Source of the DNA: a virus
Length of the DNA stretch: 32,957 nt
IMG/VR virus record: IMGVR_UViG_3300042924_005216
Location: 1-32,957 of that record
Direction: 5' to 3' (one strand)
The notes under the pieces were generated by a model. That model was given only the letters and a program-made list of their open reading frames with translations, searched no databases and was not told the DNA's origin. Shown here piece by piece: positions 1 to 7,503 of the stretch (the first letter of the stretch is position 1; the number at the start of each line of letters is the position of its first letter). Both the position numbers and the translations under genes were made by a program.

Positions 1-2
1 GC

Positions 3-797
3 GATGGTAGTGAGCAGACTTACAACAGGGAACTAATCAAGGTTGCCCATACAAACTACACCCACCGTCTCAAAGATTTCTTTTCCTATCTTGGTCCTAA
101 TTATCGTGGCCCTAGTGTATGGCACAACAATGCTTACGTATTGTTTAAAGGATGGAACTACTCGCACGCACTCGGACACCTGACATCTAATGCAAAACTC
201 CAAGCGCATTGGGCTGACAAATTTATACATGTATCAGACACCAACAAAGTCCTCCATCTCCTCCAGTCCGACCAAACGGATATTGGACATTTGGTTGCAC
301 CAGACGGATTGCGGCTTCCGAATCGGCCCATTGATTTTGACAGCGACATGGAAACTGACCAGTCCACACCTGTCGTGGGTGAACCTTGGTGTTCGTGTGG
401 GTCGTATCAGCGTCAGCTCAGCAACGTATCTGACTTTGCGTCCGAGATCGAAGGATTCAAACCCTGGTGCATCCACCTGAGTTGGTTCAATAAGTACCGT
501 GAGCTGTTGTGCAAGCGCACCGAAGCACGGAATGCTAGCCCCAGTGGCACACCTGAGAAGTGTGTTGCTTGGTGGTACGCACCACCCGCTGATCACATCA
601 GTGATGGACGCTTTGTATTGTTGTATACAAACTCAGGGGCACAAGCTCCGCTCAGTCATTGGCGCACCTACAAGCCAAAGGATATCTTTACGCAGCATGA
701 TGCATGGGATTTGTTCTTTAATATGATGGAGGCTGGCTACGTTCCATTCCCTGGTACTGCATTGCCACAACTTAAATCTGCTATCAAAAAGCAATGA
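3..797 (+). CDS. SWIM zinc-finger protein, 5' end cut by window
   Basis: The frame is open from the first bases of the window, so the true start lies upstream; internal TTG and ATG codons are not needed. About 264 residues are visible. A CxC pair (CSCGSYQ, codons near 387-393) is followed about 25 residues later by CIH (codons near 468-474). This CxC...CxH arrangement is the signature of SWIM zinc fingers, which bind DNA or protein partners. Aromatic residues around the finger (PWC, SWF) are also typical. No nuclease or recombinase domain is visible in this part. The stop overlaps the next start (ATGA). The finger is seen directly; the role in phage biology is unknown. Confidence 0.7.
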   Translation, partial: DGSEQTYNRELIKVAHTNYTHRLKDFFSYLGPNYRGPSVWHNNAYVLFKGWNYSHALGHLTSNAKLQAHWADKFIHVSDTNKVLHLLQSDQTDIGHLVAPDGLRLPNRPIDFDSDMETDQSTPVVGEPWCSCGSYQRQLSNVSDFASEIEGFKPWCIHLSWFNKYRELLCKRTEARNASPSGTPEKCVAWWYAPPADHISDGRFVLLYTNSGAQAPLSHWRTYKPKDIFTQHDAWDLFFNMMEAGYVPFPGTALPQLKSAIKKQ

Positions 798-1108
798 CAT
801 TCCAAGTTAATGACGGTACTGTTTTATTGGGTACTCAATGCCCCAGTACAATACTCACAATTAAGTCTAACGATTCAATGATTGACCCTGAGCTACGCAA
901 GTATGCAACAGAGTTAGTCAACAAACCTTTTACAAAACAAATGATGTTATCCAACGGCAAGTACTCACTGCACCTTGAGATTGATGAAGACACCTATTGG
1001 GGTCTTGTTAAGCTAGGTGCAGAGATCAAAACTGATTGTGAAACTTATGCAGAACACATCCTCGTTGGGCATATTGAATCCGGACTCGATCAACAAGCTA
1101 CACATTGA
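794..1108 (+). CDS. hypothetical protein, 104 aa
   Basis: The start overlaps the stop of the SWIM-finger gene as ATGA, which suggests translational coupling. The product is a soluble, mixed-charge protein without cysteine motifs, membrane segments or a recognised domain. Its C-terminal part has an acidic stretch (HLEIDEDTYWG). The 3' end overlaps the following gene in another frame. I do not recognise a family. It belongs to the run of small early-type phage genes that fills the first 4 kb. Confidence 0.6.
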   Translation: MTFQVNDGTVLLGTQCPSTILTIKSNDSMIDPELRKYATELVNKPFTKQMMLSNGKYSLHLEIDEDTYWGLVKLGAEIKTDCETYAEHILVGHIESGLDQQATH

Positions 1109-1262
1109 ATGCATTGAGGAAGACGATGGTTCCATGACCATTCACATTGAATGGGATGAAACAGATCCTGATCTTCAATGGTGGACCGACCTAGGTCCAG
1201 AAAACCAAGAAACCTTTATGATTAATGCACTCCGAGAAGCTTGTGATTGTTATGTCGATTGA
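1047..1262 (+). CDS. small acidic hypothetical protein, about 71 aa
   Basis: The clearly coding part begins around HIECIEEDDGSMTIHIEWD and is strongly acidic, with repeated aromatics (EWDETDPDLQWW). The start is uncertain. ATG at 1047 would overlap the upstream gene by about 60 bases; TTG at 1074 gives a shorter overlap. The pattern of a short beta-hairpin-like acidic region followed by a helix (ENQETFMINALREAC) resembles small conserved cyanophage proteins of unknown role. The stop overlaps the next start region. Confidence 0.5.
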   Translation: MQNTSSLGILNPDSINKLHIECIEEDDGSMTIHIEWDETDPDLQWWTDLGPENQETFMINALREACDCYVD

Positions 1263-1638
1263 CACCTACGGACTTCCCTCTGAACAGTATGAGGAGTTTT
1301 TTGAAGACAACATTCGTTTTGCTGCCCAGCTTTATTTGAAAACCTGTAACATCCTTAGCGCCGAAGGTGCTGGTAGTGTTGATTTCAAAACAGTTCTTGA
1401 TATGTATCAAGAGAATGTTTACGCAACTAACGATGATTGCCGGCGGTACCAAAAGACCAACAACCCTGAGGTCATCAAAGACAACGACATCTTTGGTCTG
1501 AGCCCCTCCAGGGAAGAGCTGATGGAAGAAATTAAATCCGTCAACGCCAAGGTCGAAGCACTGAACGACTACGTTGCTGAGTTAGTTGCGGTCACTACCA
1601 AGGGGCTTACCGGGATTGCTGATCGCCTGGTAAACTAA
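1252..1638 (+). CDS. hypothetical protein, 128 aa, helical C-terminus
   Basis: ATG at 1252 (MSIDTYGLPSEQYEEFF) is preferred over the in-frame ATG at 1225 because it shortens the overlap with the upstream gene to 11 bases. The product looks helical. The last 45 residues (EELMEEIKSVNAKVEALNDYV) show a heptad-like pattern of hydrophobic residues, consistent with a coiled coil. No catalytic motif is visible. After the stop there is a short GC-rich spacer but no terminator. Confidence 0.6.
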   Translation: MSIDTYGLPSEQYEEFFEDNIRFAAQLYLKTCNILSAEGAGSVDFKTVLDMYQENVYATNDDCRRYQKTNNPEVIKDNDIFGLSPSREELMEEIKSVNAKVEALNDYVAELVAVTTKGLTGIADRLVN

Positions 1639-1707
1639 ACACGCCGCCCTGCAGGGACGCCGTCCTGGTCATGACGTAAAACTGACCACCCATTTCAACA
1701 CCACACC

Positions 1708-1821
1708 ATGTTTGAATCTTTGTTTGCCGCCGTACTTCCGGTGATGAAAGACTTGCTTTGGGCAGCGGCTGGCATAGCGTTGACCTATCTCTTCAACAAG
1801 TTTCAAACTCAATTCAACTGA
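1708..1821 (+). CDS. 37-residue single-pass membrane protein
   Basis: Reading the DNA directly gives a 37-residue ORF starting MFESLFAAVLPVMKDLLW and ending NKFQTQFN. The middle (LLWAAAGIALTYLF) is one hydrophobic segment followed by lysine and polar residues, as in a one-span membrane peptide with a cytoplasmic C-tail. The next gene starts 3 bases after its stop, so the two are probably co-translated. Holin-like or accessory membrane roles are possible but not shown. Confidence 0.5.
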   Translation: MFESLFAAVLPVMKDLLWAAAGIALTYLFNKFQTQFN

Positions 1822-1824
1822 ACC

Positions 1825-2538
1825 ATGACTCAGATCACACAGGCTAAACTCAAGGACTTAACCGTTATCAAACTCTACGAGCACTACAATGCTCTTGAAA
1901 AATCACTGCCTTTACTTACTCCTGAGTCCCAGGAGCTGGCGAAAGCTGAGCTTGAAAGTTGTGCCAACCTACGCTCAGAAAAGATTGATCGTATCTATTA
2001 CGCAATGGCGTCCCATGAGGATGCATTGGAACGCATCAAGAAAGAAGGTGACCTAATTACGCAGTCCAAGCGGCACCACGAATCCCAACTGCGATCACTC
2101 AAAGGCCTGCTAAATTATTTGCGTCGGGGCCTACCACTGGACTCGAACAAAATCACCGGTCGCAATTACCAGTTCACCCTTGTTAAAAAGAAGGAACTTA
2201 CAGTCGAGGTCTCATCGGACCCGGAGTTTTGGCACACTACAGAAAGAGAACTTTATTGCGTTACAGAAGAAATCACCACAACCAAACGAGTTGTATTACG
2301 ATCAATGTCAGGAGAAGTTCTTGACGAAAGAACAGAACCTAAAACAACCACTAAAGTCCTCCCTAACCTCGATGCCATACGCAGCGCCTATCAAGAAGGT
2401 CGACAGCTCCCACACGGTGTCAAAGTCGTCCAAGAATACTCAGTACGATCCAAACGCATCTTTGGAGAGCCAAGGGTGGAAATGGTTTCATCCGAGTATC
2501 CAGGAGAGCTTCTACCAGAAGATTCCAGCGCCGACTGA
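1825..2538 (+). CDS. Gp157-like phage protein
   Basis: The 237-residue product has a long N-terminal helical region (about residues 10-90, rich in E, K and L, probably coiled coil) followed by a compact segment with GRNYQFTLVKKKELTVEV. This matches my memory of the siphovirus Gp157 family (PF05565): helical N-half, then a short stretch with LPxNK and F-L-V strands. Gp157 proteins usually sit in early recombination or DNA-metabolism modules and their activity is poorly known. The C-terminal extension (about residues 170-237) is longer than in many relatives. Confidence 0.6.
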   Translation: MTQITQAKLKDLTVIKLYEHYNALEKSLPLLTPESQELAKAELESCANLRSEKIDRIYYAMASHEDALERIKKEGDLITQSKRHHESQLRSLKGLLNYLRRGLPLDSNKITGRNYQFTLVKKKELTVEVSSDPEFWHTTERELYCVTEEITTTKRVVLRSMSGEVLDERTEPKTTTKVLPNLDAIRSAYQEGRQLPHGVKVVQEYSVRSKRIFGEPRVEMVSSEYPGELLPEDSSAD

Positions 2539-2785
2539 TTGTGATGACGCTCGCATCAAGATGAGCTGTCATGATCACGCCATCAAAGACTTTGATCTTC
2601 AACTGGAGATGAACGGTCTACAGCTGGATATGCTCAAAGAAAACGGTGAGGTTATTCCTTACCACCTTGATGAGCATAGTGATCTTGAGGAAAAGAAACT
2701 CAAGCTTCTTGTTGGTAAACGGTTTCACCAAAATTCATCCAATGCATATTGGTACTACCTCCAGCGGGAAAAGTCAGCTAAGTAA
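2372..2785 (+). CDS. hypothetical protein, up to 137 aa, start uncertain
   Basis: The clearly coding portion runs from about 2462 onward (ESQGWKWFHPSIQESFYQ) to the lysine-rich end. The first in-frame ATG at 2372 would overlap the Gp157-like gene by 167 bases; TTG at 2462 would give a 77-base overlap and a 107-residue protein. The C-terminal half is helical and acidic, ending NAYWYYLQREKSAK. No known domain is recognised. The much longer open frame upstream (to 2180) is a shadow of the Gp157-like gene. Confidence 0.5.
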   Translation: MPYAAPIKKVDSSHTVSKSSKNTQYDPNASLESQGWKWFHPSIQESFYQKIPAPTDCDDARIKMSCHDHAIKDFDLQLEMNGLQLDMLKENGEVIPYHLDEHSDLEEKKLKLLVGKRFHQNSSNAYWYYLQREKSAK

Positions 2786-2819
2786 ATGCCTGTACAATAG
2801 GTAAAGCTGTAGGAGTCTC

Positions 2820-3083
2820 ATGGGTGGCGATCAAGTTCTTAATAAGTTGATTGCTGGTTTCACCAATGATGGGACTCCTCTTTCTGCAACAATTGGTTCC
2901 AAGATGGAGCATGGTGTTGTCATCTTGACAGCGGCTATGCTTGCAAATGAAAACCTTGCTGCATCAATGGATGCAGAAGAGATGGTAGATGCTGCCATCA
3001 ATTACTACAACCTGATTCAAAAACGTCTTGGTTATTACCAAGAGCATCAAGCGCATTCTCTAGAAAGACTTCTGGGAAGTTAA
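2820..3083 (+). CDS. hypothetical helical protein, 87 aa
   Basis: A good ribosome-binding site (AGGAG at 2811) lies before this ATG. The protein begins with a G-rich stretch then helices (MLANENLAASMDAEEMVDAA), ending with HSLERLLGS. It has no cysteines, membrane spans or catalytic motif. A sequence resembling a -10 box (TACAAT) at 2793-2798 would allow an independent transcript. Family unknown. Confidence 0.6.
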   Translation: MGGDQVLNKLIAGFTNDGTPLSATIGSKMEHGVVILTAAMLANENLAASMDAEEMVDAAINYYNLIQKRLGYYQEHQAHSLERLLGS

Positions 3084-3119
3084 ATTCCTGCTAAGGTAAG
3101 TAAGTCTTTATTCCAAGGA

Positions 3120-3329
3120 ATGAAAACCGTTCCCGTTCCCAGATTGACCTTGTCATTTGAGGTTGACATTGAAGTTGAGTACAACTCTTTTGGCGGCAAA
3201 ACTGCCGATGAAATTGCAGAAGCTCTTCAAGATGAACTGCACAACCTTGTCTTTGAGTTAGATCAGGTTATTGGGATGGACTCCCACTGCACATCCATTG
3301 CACCTTACAACCAACATGATGAATTCTGA
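3120..3329 (+). CDS. hypothetical small protein, 69 aa
   Basis: The product starts MKTVPVPRLTLSFEVDIEVEY, alternating hydrophobic and charged residues as in two beta strands, followed by a helix (ADEIAEALQDELHNLVFELD). This beta-beta-alpha layout is common in small phage proteins. AAGGA lies just before the ATG. The 3' end overlaps the next gene by 11-14 bases. Function unknown. Confidence 0.6.
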   Translation: MKTVPVPRLTLSFEVDIEVEYNSFGGKTADEIAEALQDELHNLVFELDQVIGMDSHCTSIAPYNQHDEF

Positions 3330-3561
3330 TTACCTTGCCGGCTGGGACGTTAACGCCGAGCAACGCAAAGCTGATTTTATGGAGCACATGTACCAATGCA
3401 GCGGGCGTGCCAAGGCTGGTCCCGGTGTTGTTGGTCTTTACACTGGTCTATGGGAAAACTTCTGTCTTCGGGAGGCTGGTCCCATCATGCGGGATCGGTA
3501 CTTTGAAATGATGGAAGCTGTCCGTCTTTACGAGGAAGGCAAGCTCGAACCTGTTTCTTAA
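3316..3561 (+). CDS. hypothetical protein, 81 aa
   Basis: Two adjacent ATGs at 3316 and 3319 give the natural start (MMNSDYLAGWDVNAEQR); the in-frame ATG at 3271 lies deep in the preceding gene and is less likely. The protein is rich in M, E and Y and has a central glycine-rich loop (GPGVVGLYTGLWENF). No family is recognised. It is the last gene before a strong terminator at 3590-3621, so it probably ends the first transcription unit. Confidence 0.6.
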   Translation: MMNSDYLAGWDVNAEQRKADFMEHMYQCSGRAKAGPGVVGLYTGLWENFCLREAGPIMRDRYFEMMEAVRLYEEGKLEPVS

Positions 3562-3589
3562 GGTTTACACTGAACACACTTTTGTTGTT

Positions 3590-3621
3590 GGGCGTGCCAC
3601 ACTAGTGGTACGGCCCTTTTT
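3590..3621 (+). terminator. Rho-independent terminator
   Basis: An inverted repeat GGGCGTGCCAC / GTGGTACGGCCC with a short ACTA loop is followed by TTTTT. One bulged G is the only flaw in the stem. It lies between the stop at 3561 and the start at 3626, which supports choosing ATG 3626 rather than the GTG at 3605 inside the hairpin for the next gene. Confidence 0.8.
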
Positions 3622-3625
3622 ACTT

Positions 3626-3988
3626 ATGGACACCACACAAGAACCTATAGACAGCGTTAAAAGCTGGCAAGATTGGTACCGCAAGCACCGTATTGTTGCT
3701 CAAACTGACAAACCTTTAGAAGCCAAAGACTTACGCGAAAACATGCACGACACCACCAACGCAGTTGAGACTTTGATCGACACTGATCCAAAAGCAATGT
3801 GGATTGAAAAAGCACGTGAGCATTTTGCTGACACACTTGCTGAATACCAATACGAATTGAGTGGCAAAGACTTCTACAAAGCTTTTTACCAGGCAGCAGT
3901 AGAAGCAATGGGCTATGCAGAAAAAGAATATCAGCGCACCAAGGAACTGGTTGATATGCTTCGCTATCATCACCTTGGTCAAGACTGA
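3626..3988 (+). CDS. hypothetical protein, 120 aa
   Basis: ATG at 3626 is chosen because the alternative upstream GTG (3605) lies inside the terminator hairpin. The protein is helical and charged, with many K, E, D and aromatic residues (WIEKAREHFADTLAEYQYE). The C-terminal third (AEKEYQRTKELVDMLRYHH) could form a coiled coil. No domain is recognised. The stop overlaps the following start (TGATG). Confidence 0.6.
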   Translation: MDTTQEPIDSVKSWQDWYRKHRIVAQTDKPLEAKDLRENMHDTTNAVETLIDTDPKAMWIEKAREHFADTLAEYQYELSGKDFYKAFYQAAVEAMGYAEKEYQRTKELVDMLRYHHLGQD

Positions 3989-4227
3989 TGTCACGTGCAA
4001 ATGATTCCGAATATCCGCAGTGGATCTGCCATTGCTGTGGTGAGAACTATGGCACGTGGTACAAGCGTGGTACCTATGTAGGACCGCCGCATCACTATGC
4101 CACCTACCACCAGGGTACGTGTGGTGTATGTGGTGCTGTAGATGTATCTGTCACAGAACCTCGTGACTATGGACATCTACGCGCCAAGTGGCGTAGTGAG
4201 ATAATAAAGAAAGGAAATAAGAATTAA
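3988..4227 (+). CDS. small zinc-ribbon protein, 79 aa
   Basis: Two CxxC knuckles are visible: CHCC in WICHCCGENYG and CGVC in GTCGVCGAVD, about 29 residues apart, with an intervening tyrosine- and histidine-rich loop. After the second knuckle comes VTEPRDYGHLR, an ending I associate with small conserved phage zinc-ribbon proteins. Such proteins probably bind nucleic acid or a polymerase subunit; the partner is unknown. The start overlaps the previous stop, and the next gene starts 5 bases after this stop. Confidence 0.7.
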   Translation: MSRANDSEYPQWICHCCGENYGTWYKRGTYVGPPHHYATYHQGTCGVCGAVDVSVTEPRDYGHLRAKWRSEIIKKGNKN

Positions 4228-4231
4228 TGCA

Positions 4232-5551
4232 ATGCCAGTATATAGAGAAGCGGGTGAACCCCTTCTGTATGAAGTCGTAAAGGTACAGACTTGTAGTGGT
4301 CAACCCCTTGAAGTAACAACTACAAGTGGTACAAGTGTCTATGTACAACCTGCTGGCATGGCTGGAGATGCATTTGGAAGGACACGTGTATCAGCACCTC
4401 TGACCCTATTTGATTCAAGCCATCGTTATAACGACAATGGATTGTGGTCTACCTCCAGTGATGCTGGTGGTACATTTGCATTCAACGCAAATCAAGGTCT
4501 TGTTGATCTCAACGTAACCACTACATCTGGTTCTGAGATCATCAGGGAAACCAACAAGGTTTGTTCATATCAACCAGGGAAATCCTTGTTGTTTATGTCG
4601 ACCTTTGTGATGAATGCCCCAAAGGCTAACTTGCGTCAACGTGTTGGTTACTATGGTGCTTCTAATGGCATGTACTTAGAAGTCAGTGGTATCACAGGAC
4701 CAGCCTTGGTTGAACGTAGTTCTGTAAGTGGAAGCCTTGCTGAAACACGAGTAGCACAAGCTAACTGGAACATTGACAAACTAGATGGCAATGGACCCTC
4801 AGGTTTTACACTTGACATCACCAAAGCACAGATCCTTTGGTTTGATATTGAATGGCTTGGCCTTGGTACTGTACGTGCAGGGTTTGTAATCAATGGTGCA
4901 TTCATTCACTGCCATTCATTCCATCATGCCAACCTAATTACATCCACTTATATAACAACGGCATCCTTGCCGTTGCGTTATGAAATTACTAATGTAGGTA
5001 CTACGGCAAGCAACAGTACTTTAAAGCAAGTTTGTTCGACAGTCCTATCAGAAGGCGGATATGAACTGCGTGGAGCACAGTCTGCCATTGGTACTCCGAT
5101 TGCATCACCACGTGATCTAACAAACGTCTCTACTGAATACCCTGTTATTTCTATTCGTCTTAAATCAACTCGTCTTGATGCAATTGTTATTTTGACTGCG
5201 TTGTCAATCATGGGTATCACTAACAATGCAAACTACAACTGGAAAGTAATTACAGGTGGTACAACCACAGGTGGATCATGGGATACCACTGGAGCAACTT
5301 CTTCCGTTGAATACAACATCACTGGCACATCCTTTGCCATGGGAACAGGACGTGTGTTGGCAAGTGGTTTTGCCACTGGTTCCAACCAAGGTTCGACTGT
5401 TATTGACATCTTGAAAGAAGCATTGTTTGCATTCCAGTTGGAACGCAATGGCCTCACCAGTACTGCCACAGAATTAACCTTGGTATGTAGCAGCGCATCT
5501 GCTGGTGCTGATGTTCTTTCTTCCATGGACTGGGAGGAAATCTCTCGCTGA
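4232..5551 (+). CDS. probable virion structural protein, 439 aa
   Basis: The protein is rich in T, S, G, N and V with few charged residues, as expected for a beta-rich capsid or tail surface protein. A conserved-looking block near residue 47 (DAFGRTRVSAPLTLFDSSH) is one I associate with structural proteins of cyanophages and other marine phages. There is no signal peptide or membrane span. It follows the small-gene cluster by 4 bases and precedes the Dps-like gene. Which virion part it forms cannot be told from sequence alone; tail or head decoration are both possible. Confidence 0.6.
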   Translation: MPVYREAGEPLLYEVVKVQTCSGQPLEVTTTSGTSVYVQPAGMAGDAFGRTRVSAPLTLFDSSHRYNDNGLWSTSSDAGGTFAFNANQGLVDLNVTTTSGSEIIRETNKVCSYQPGKSLLFMSTFVMNAPKANLRQRVGYYGASNGMYLEVSGITGPALVERSSVSGSLAETRVAQANWNIDKLDGNGPSGFTLDITKAQILWFDIEWLGLGTVRAGFVINGAFIHCHSFHHANLITSTYITTASLPLRYEITNVGTTASNSTLKQVCSTVLSEGGYELRGAQSAIGTPIASPRDLTNVSTEYPVISIRLKSTRLDAIVILTALSIMGITNNANYNWKVITGGTTTGGSWDTTGATSSVEYNITGTSFAMGTGRVLASGFATGSNQGSTVIDILKEALFAFQLERNGLTSTATELTLVCSSASAGADVLSSMDWEEISR

Positions 5552-5596
5552 GGGGTTGATTTGTTTTTGGTAAACTAGAACTATTGATTAAAAGCT

Positions 5597-6139
5597 ATGT
5601 ATACCTCTGGTCCTCAAACGCAACAACCACTCAATTCTGGGGTAGCTCCAGAACCTCAAGCAAAGCCCAAGGCTCCTGGTAAATCAAAGAACGGTGACGT
5701 CGGGGCCTTCATCCAGCAATGTATCTCCCTTTCCTCCTACCTCAAGGAACTTGAGACACAAGCCCATCTCATTCACCTGAACTACGAGGGGCCTAACTTC
5801 CTCGGGGTGCATGGGTTCCTTAAAGACCAATACAAAGCTCATCTGAAACAGTTCGATACGTTAGGTGAGTTCATCCGCAGCATGGACTACCTGATGCCCA
5901 TGTGCGCCAGGGGACTAGCTGATGCTGGTCCTGGTATCCAACACGTTACCAGCTACAAGGGAACAGAGATGCTCGCCACGTACTACAAGAACCTTGAGGA
6001 ACTTGGCATGAAGACCAAGAAGCTGGAACCCGTTGCTGCCAAGGTGGGTGCCATTGATATCCAGAACTACATGGCTGAGCTGTGTGGTCAAGCCTTCAAG
6101 GCTGCTTGGCAGATTAAAGCTACGTTGCGGAATGGTTGA
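5597..6139 (+). CDS. Dps-like ferritin-family protein
   Basis: The first 35 residues are proline- and lysine-rich (PKAPGKSK), like the DNA-binding tails of some Dps proteins. From about residue 40 the protein follows the Dps pattern: H60 in HLNYEGPNF, H72 in GVHGFL, then D87 and E91 in DTLGEF. Spacings H-12-H-15-D-4-E match the Dps ferroxidase centre. The usual Asp four residues after the second His is a Lys here (K76), so iron oxidation may be weakened. Dps forms 12-subunit shells that store iron and protect DNA. The length of 180 is normal. It lies between a virion protein and an unknown gene, so a virion or DNA-packaging role is possible. Confidence 0.65.
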   Translation: MYTSGPQTQQPLNSGVAPEPQAKPKAPGKSKNGDVGAFIQQCISLSSYLKELETQAHLIHLNYEGPNFLGVHGFLKDQYKAHLKQFDTLGEFIRSMDYLMPMCARGLADAGPGIQHVTSYKGTEMLATYYKNLEELGMKTKKLEPVAAKVGAIDIQNYMAELCGQAFKAAWQIKATLRNG

Positions 6140-7029
6140 TGCCAAACCTATTTCAAACATTTTTAAATCAAGTTAGCTCTGGATATAAAGAAGCTGACAA
6201 ACGTTTGGGTGGATGGTTGCCAGGGGGCGGTACCGCTTCTCCTGTGACGCGTGCAAAACAAGAAGGAGAAAAGCGCATGGCTGCGCAAATAATAAATCAA
6301 AGAGAGCCAAACTTAGCTGGTCGATTTGCAAAATCAGGTCCTTTGGTAAATGCTTTACTTGCTACAACAACTGCAGATACTAATCCGCTTGGTATTGTAA
6401 TGGGGGATAAAACACAAGTTAAAAAACTGGCAGATTACTACCAACAGAATCCAGATGCTACTAATCAATATGATCTAAACACTAATATGTTCCTTCGTTA
6501 TATCTCAGGTGTTGGCTCTAAAGGCTTGCAAATTCCACAAGAAGTAGGAACACAAATATACAAAGACGTACAAGAACAAGAAAAAAAATTTCTTAATCCT
6601 GAATTACGTCAAGGTTATATTTCTGGAGGCCTTGGCGCTCCTGAAGGATTTAAAGAAAATATTTTAGCGGGTAATACACCTGTTTATTATTTGGGTCATA
6701 GCGAATCTTTGGCACCACATAAAACAACACTTCCTAAAAATATCGATGAACGATGGCAATTAGATAAGTCGCTTGGATCTTACTGGGCTCAACCAGGAGC
6801 TGGACAAAATTACAATATTAGTGATCGTTACAATTTTGCGTATGCACCAAAAATAAAAGAAGGTGGTCAAGTAAAACTACCAGAAAGAACGGGTTTGTCT
6901 GGGTTTACTGCATTTATGGGGGGACAACCCTTAGCAAATGTTGGAAGAAACCTTGTTAAAACTGGATATGGTACCCCATACACAACAAACCTAGAGGTCA
7001 CGCCAGAAGGTAAAGTAACTGTACGTTAA
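6139..7029 (+). CDS. hypothetical protein, 296 aa, AT-rich
   Basis: The ATG at 6139 overlaps the stop of the Dps-like gene (TGATG). The N-terminus (MPNLFQTFLNQVSSGYKEADKRLGGWLPGGG style) has an amphipathic stretch then a glycine-rich linker. The body is rich in G, N, Q, Y and K without catalytic motifs or membrane spans, which would fit a virion-associated protein. Base composition is visibly more AT-rich than the genes before it, including runs of A, suggesting a different origin. The end overlaps the convergent HNH gene by 4 bases. No family recognised. Confidence 0.55.
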   Translation: MPNLFQTFLNQVSSGYKEADKRLGGWLPGGGTASPVTRAKQEGEKRMAAQIINQREPNLAGRFAKSGPLVNALLATTTADTNPLGIVMGDKTQVKKLADYYQQNPDATNQYDLNTNMFLRYISGVGSKGLQIPQEVGTQIYKDVQEQEKKFLNPELRQGYISGGLGAPEGFKENILAGNTPVYYLGHSESLAPHKTTLPKNIDERWQLDKSLGSYWAQPGAGQNYNISDRYNFAYAPKIKEGGQVKLPERTGLSGFTAFMGGQPLANVGRNLVKTGYGTPYTTNLEVTPEGKVTVR

Positions 7030-7280
7030 CTAGCCCAGTGCTCAAGCCTATGGCAGTTGCAGCATAGCGGAATACATCTACTGATCTCTTCCTCTACCCT
7101 GCTCCAGGCGTAACCATGGTTGACCATGGATGAAATGTTATTGTCCTTGTCACCTATGTGGTGGAACTCAAGGACACGATGATCATTCAGCCCACACTTC
7201 TTGCACTCCAAAGTCTTCTTGTACTCCAGAAGCTTCTGTCGATTCTTATCGATACGTTTTTTAGCAGTGCCCCAGGTCAC
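7026..7280 (-). CDS. HNH endonuclease, 84 aa
   Basis: The order CKKC (residues 26-29), EFHHIGDKD (38-46) and CCNCH (73-77) is the zinc-bound HNH layout: a cysteine knuckle, the catalytic HH pair, and a second knuckle holding the final metal site. The N-terminus is lysine-rich. At 84 residues it is a minimal free-standing HNH nuclease. The start is GTG at 7280 with no clear ribosome-binding site. It converges on the 6139-7029 gene and lies downstream of the tRNA cluster on the same strand, a common site for mobile HNH genes. Confidence 0.75.
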   Translation of the reverse strand: MTWGTAKKRIDKNRQKLLEYKKTLECKKCGLNDHRVLEFHHIGDKDNNISSMVNHGYAWSRVEEEISRCIPLCCNCHRLEHWAS

Positions 7281-7320
7281 GTATAGTTTTTGTGCACGTG
7301 TACCTATAATTTATCAGTTT

Positions 7321-7345
7321 TCTCAATAAACGTGGTTTATTGAGA
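7321..7345 (-). terminator. AT-rich hairpin downstream of the tRNA cluster
   Basis: A perfect 11-bp inverted repeat (TCTCAATAAAC / GTTTATTGAGA) has a 3-base loop. It lies just 3' of the tRNA genes and before the HNH gene on the minus strand. On the minus strand the stem is followed by AAAACTG rather than a T-run, so it may be a tRNA 3' processing or weak termination signal. Confidence 0.45.
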
Positions 7346-7354
7346 TTCTTAATA

Positions 7355-7430
7355 GCACCTGGGTAGGAGTCGAACCTACATCGTCCTGCAGCGGCAGTAA
7401 CCGTCTTATCCAATTAGCTCGGACCAGGTG
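7355..7430 (-). tRNA. tRNA-like gene, anticodon arm irregular (Arg-like by alignment)
   Basis: The acceptor stem is perfect (CACCTGG / CCAGGTG) and the T arm is canonical (GTAGG-TTCGACT-CCTAC). The D loop contains the expected GG (AATTGGATAA), resembling phage tRNA-Arg. However the D stem has only about three pairs and the anticodon arm does not fold into a 5-bp stem with 7-base loop. Aligning lengths to tRNA-Arg puts CCG at the anticodon position, preceded by G instead of the universal T33. CCA is not encoded. It is either a decayed tRNA or an unusual one. Confidence 0.5.
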
Positions 7431-7431
7431 A

Positions 7432-7503
7432 TCGGGAATGCAGGGATCGAACCTGCGACTTTCTGCTCCCAAAGCAGACGCGCTACCGCTGCGCTAATTC
7501 CCG
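7432..7503 (-). tRNA. tRNA-Pro (anticodon TGG)
   Basis: A complete cloverleaf can be drawn: acceptor CGGGAAT / ATTCCCG, D arm GCGC-AGCGGTA-GCGC, anticodon arm TCTGC-TTTGGGA-GCAGA, five-base variable loop, T arm GCAGG-TTCGATC-CCTGC and discriminator A. The C1-G72 pair is typical of bacterial tRNA-Pro. The 3' CCA is not encoded. It is one base from the neighbouring tRNA-like gene, so the cluster is probably processed from one transcript. Confidence 0.95.

Noticed and set aside
1017-1046. ATG-type start upstream for the third gene
   Set aside because: It would extend the overlap with the previous gene without adding conserved-looking sequence.
2180-2371. N-terminal extension of the 2372-2785 frame
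   Set aside because: It overlaps the well-supported Gp157-like gene in another frame and has no own signal.
3605-3625. GTG start giving seven more residues for the 3626 gene
   Set aside because: It lies within the terminator hairpin and T-run, so it would not be transcribed from the gene's own promoter and has no ribosome-binding site.
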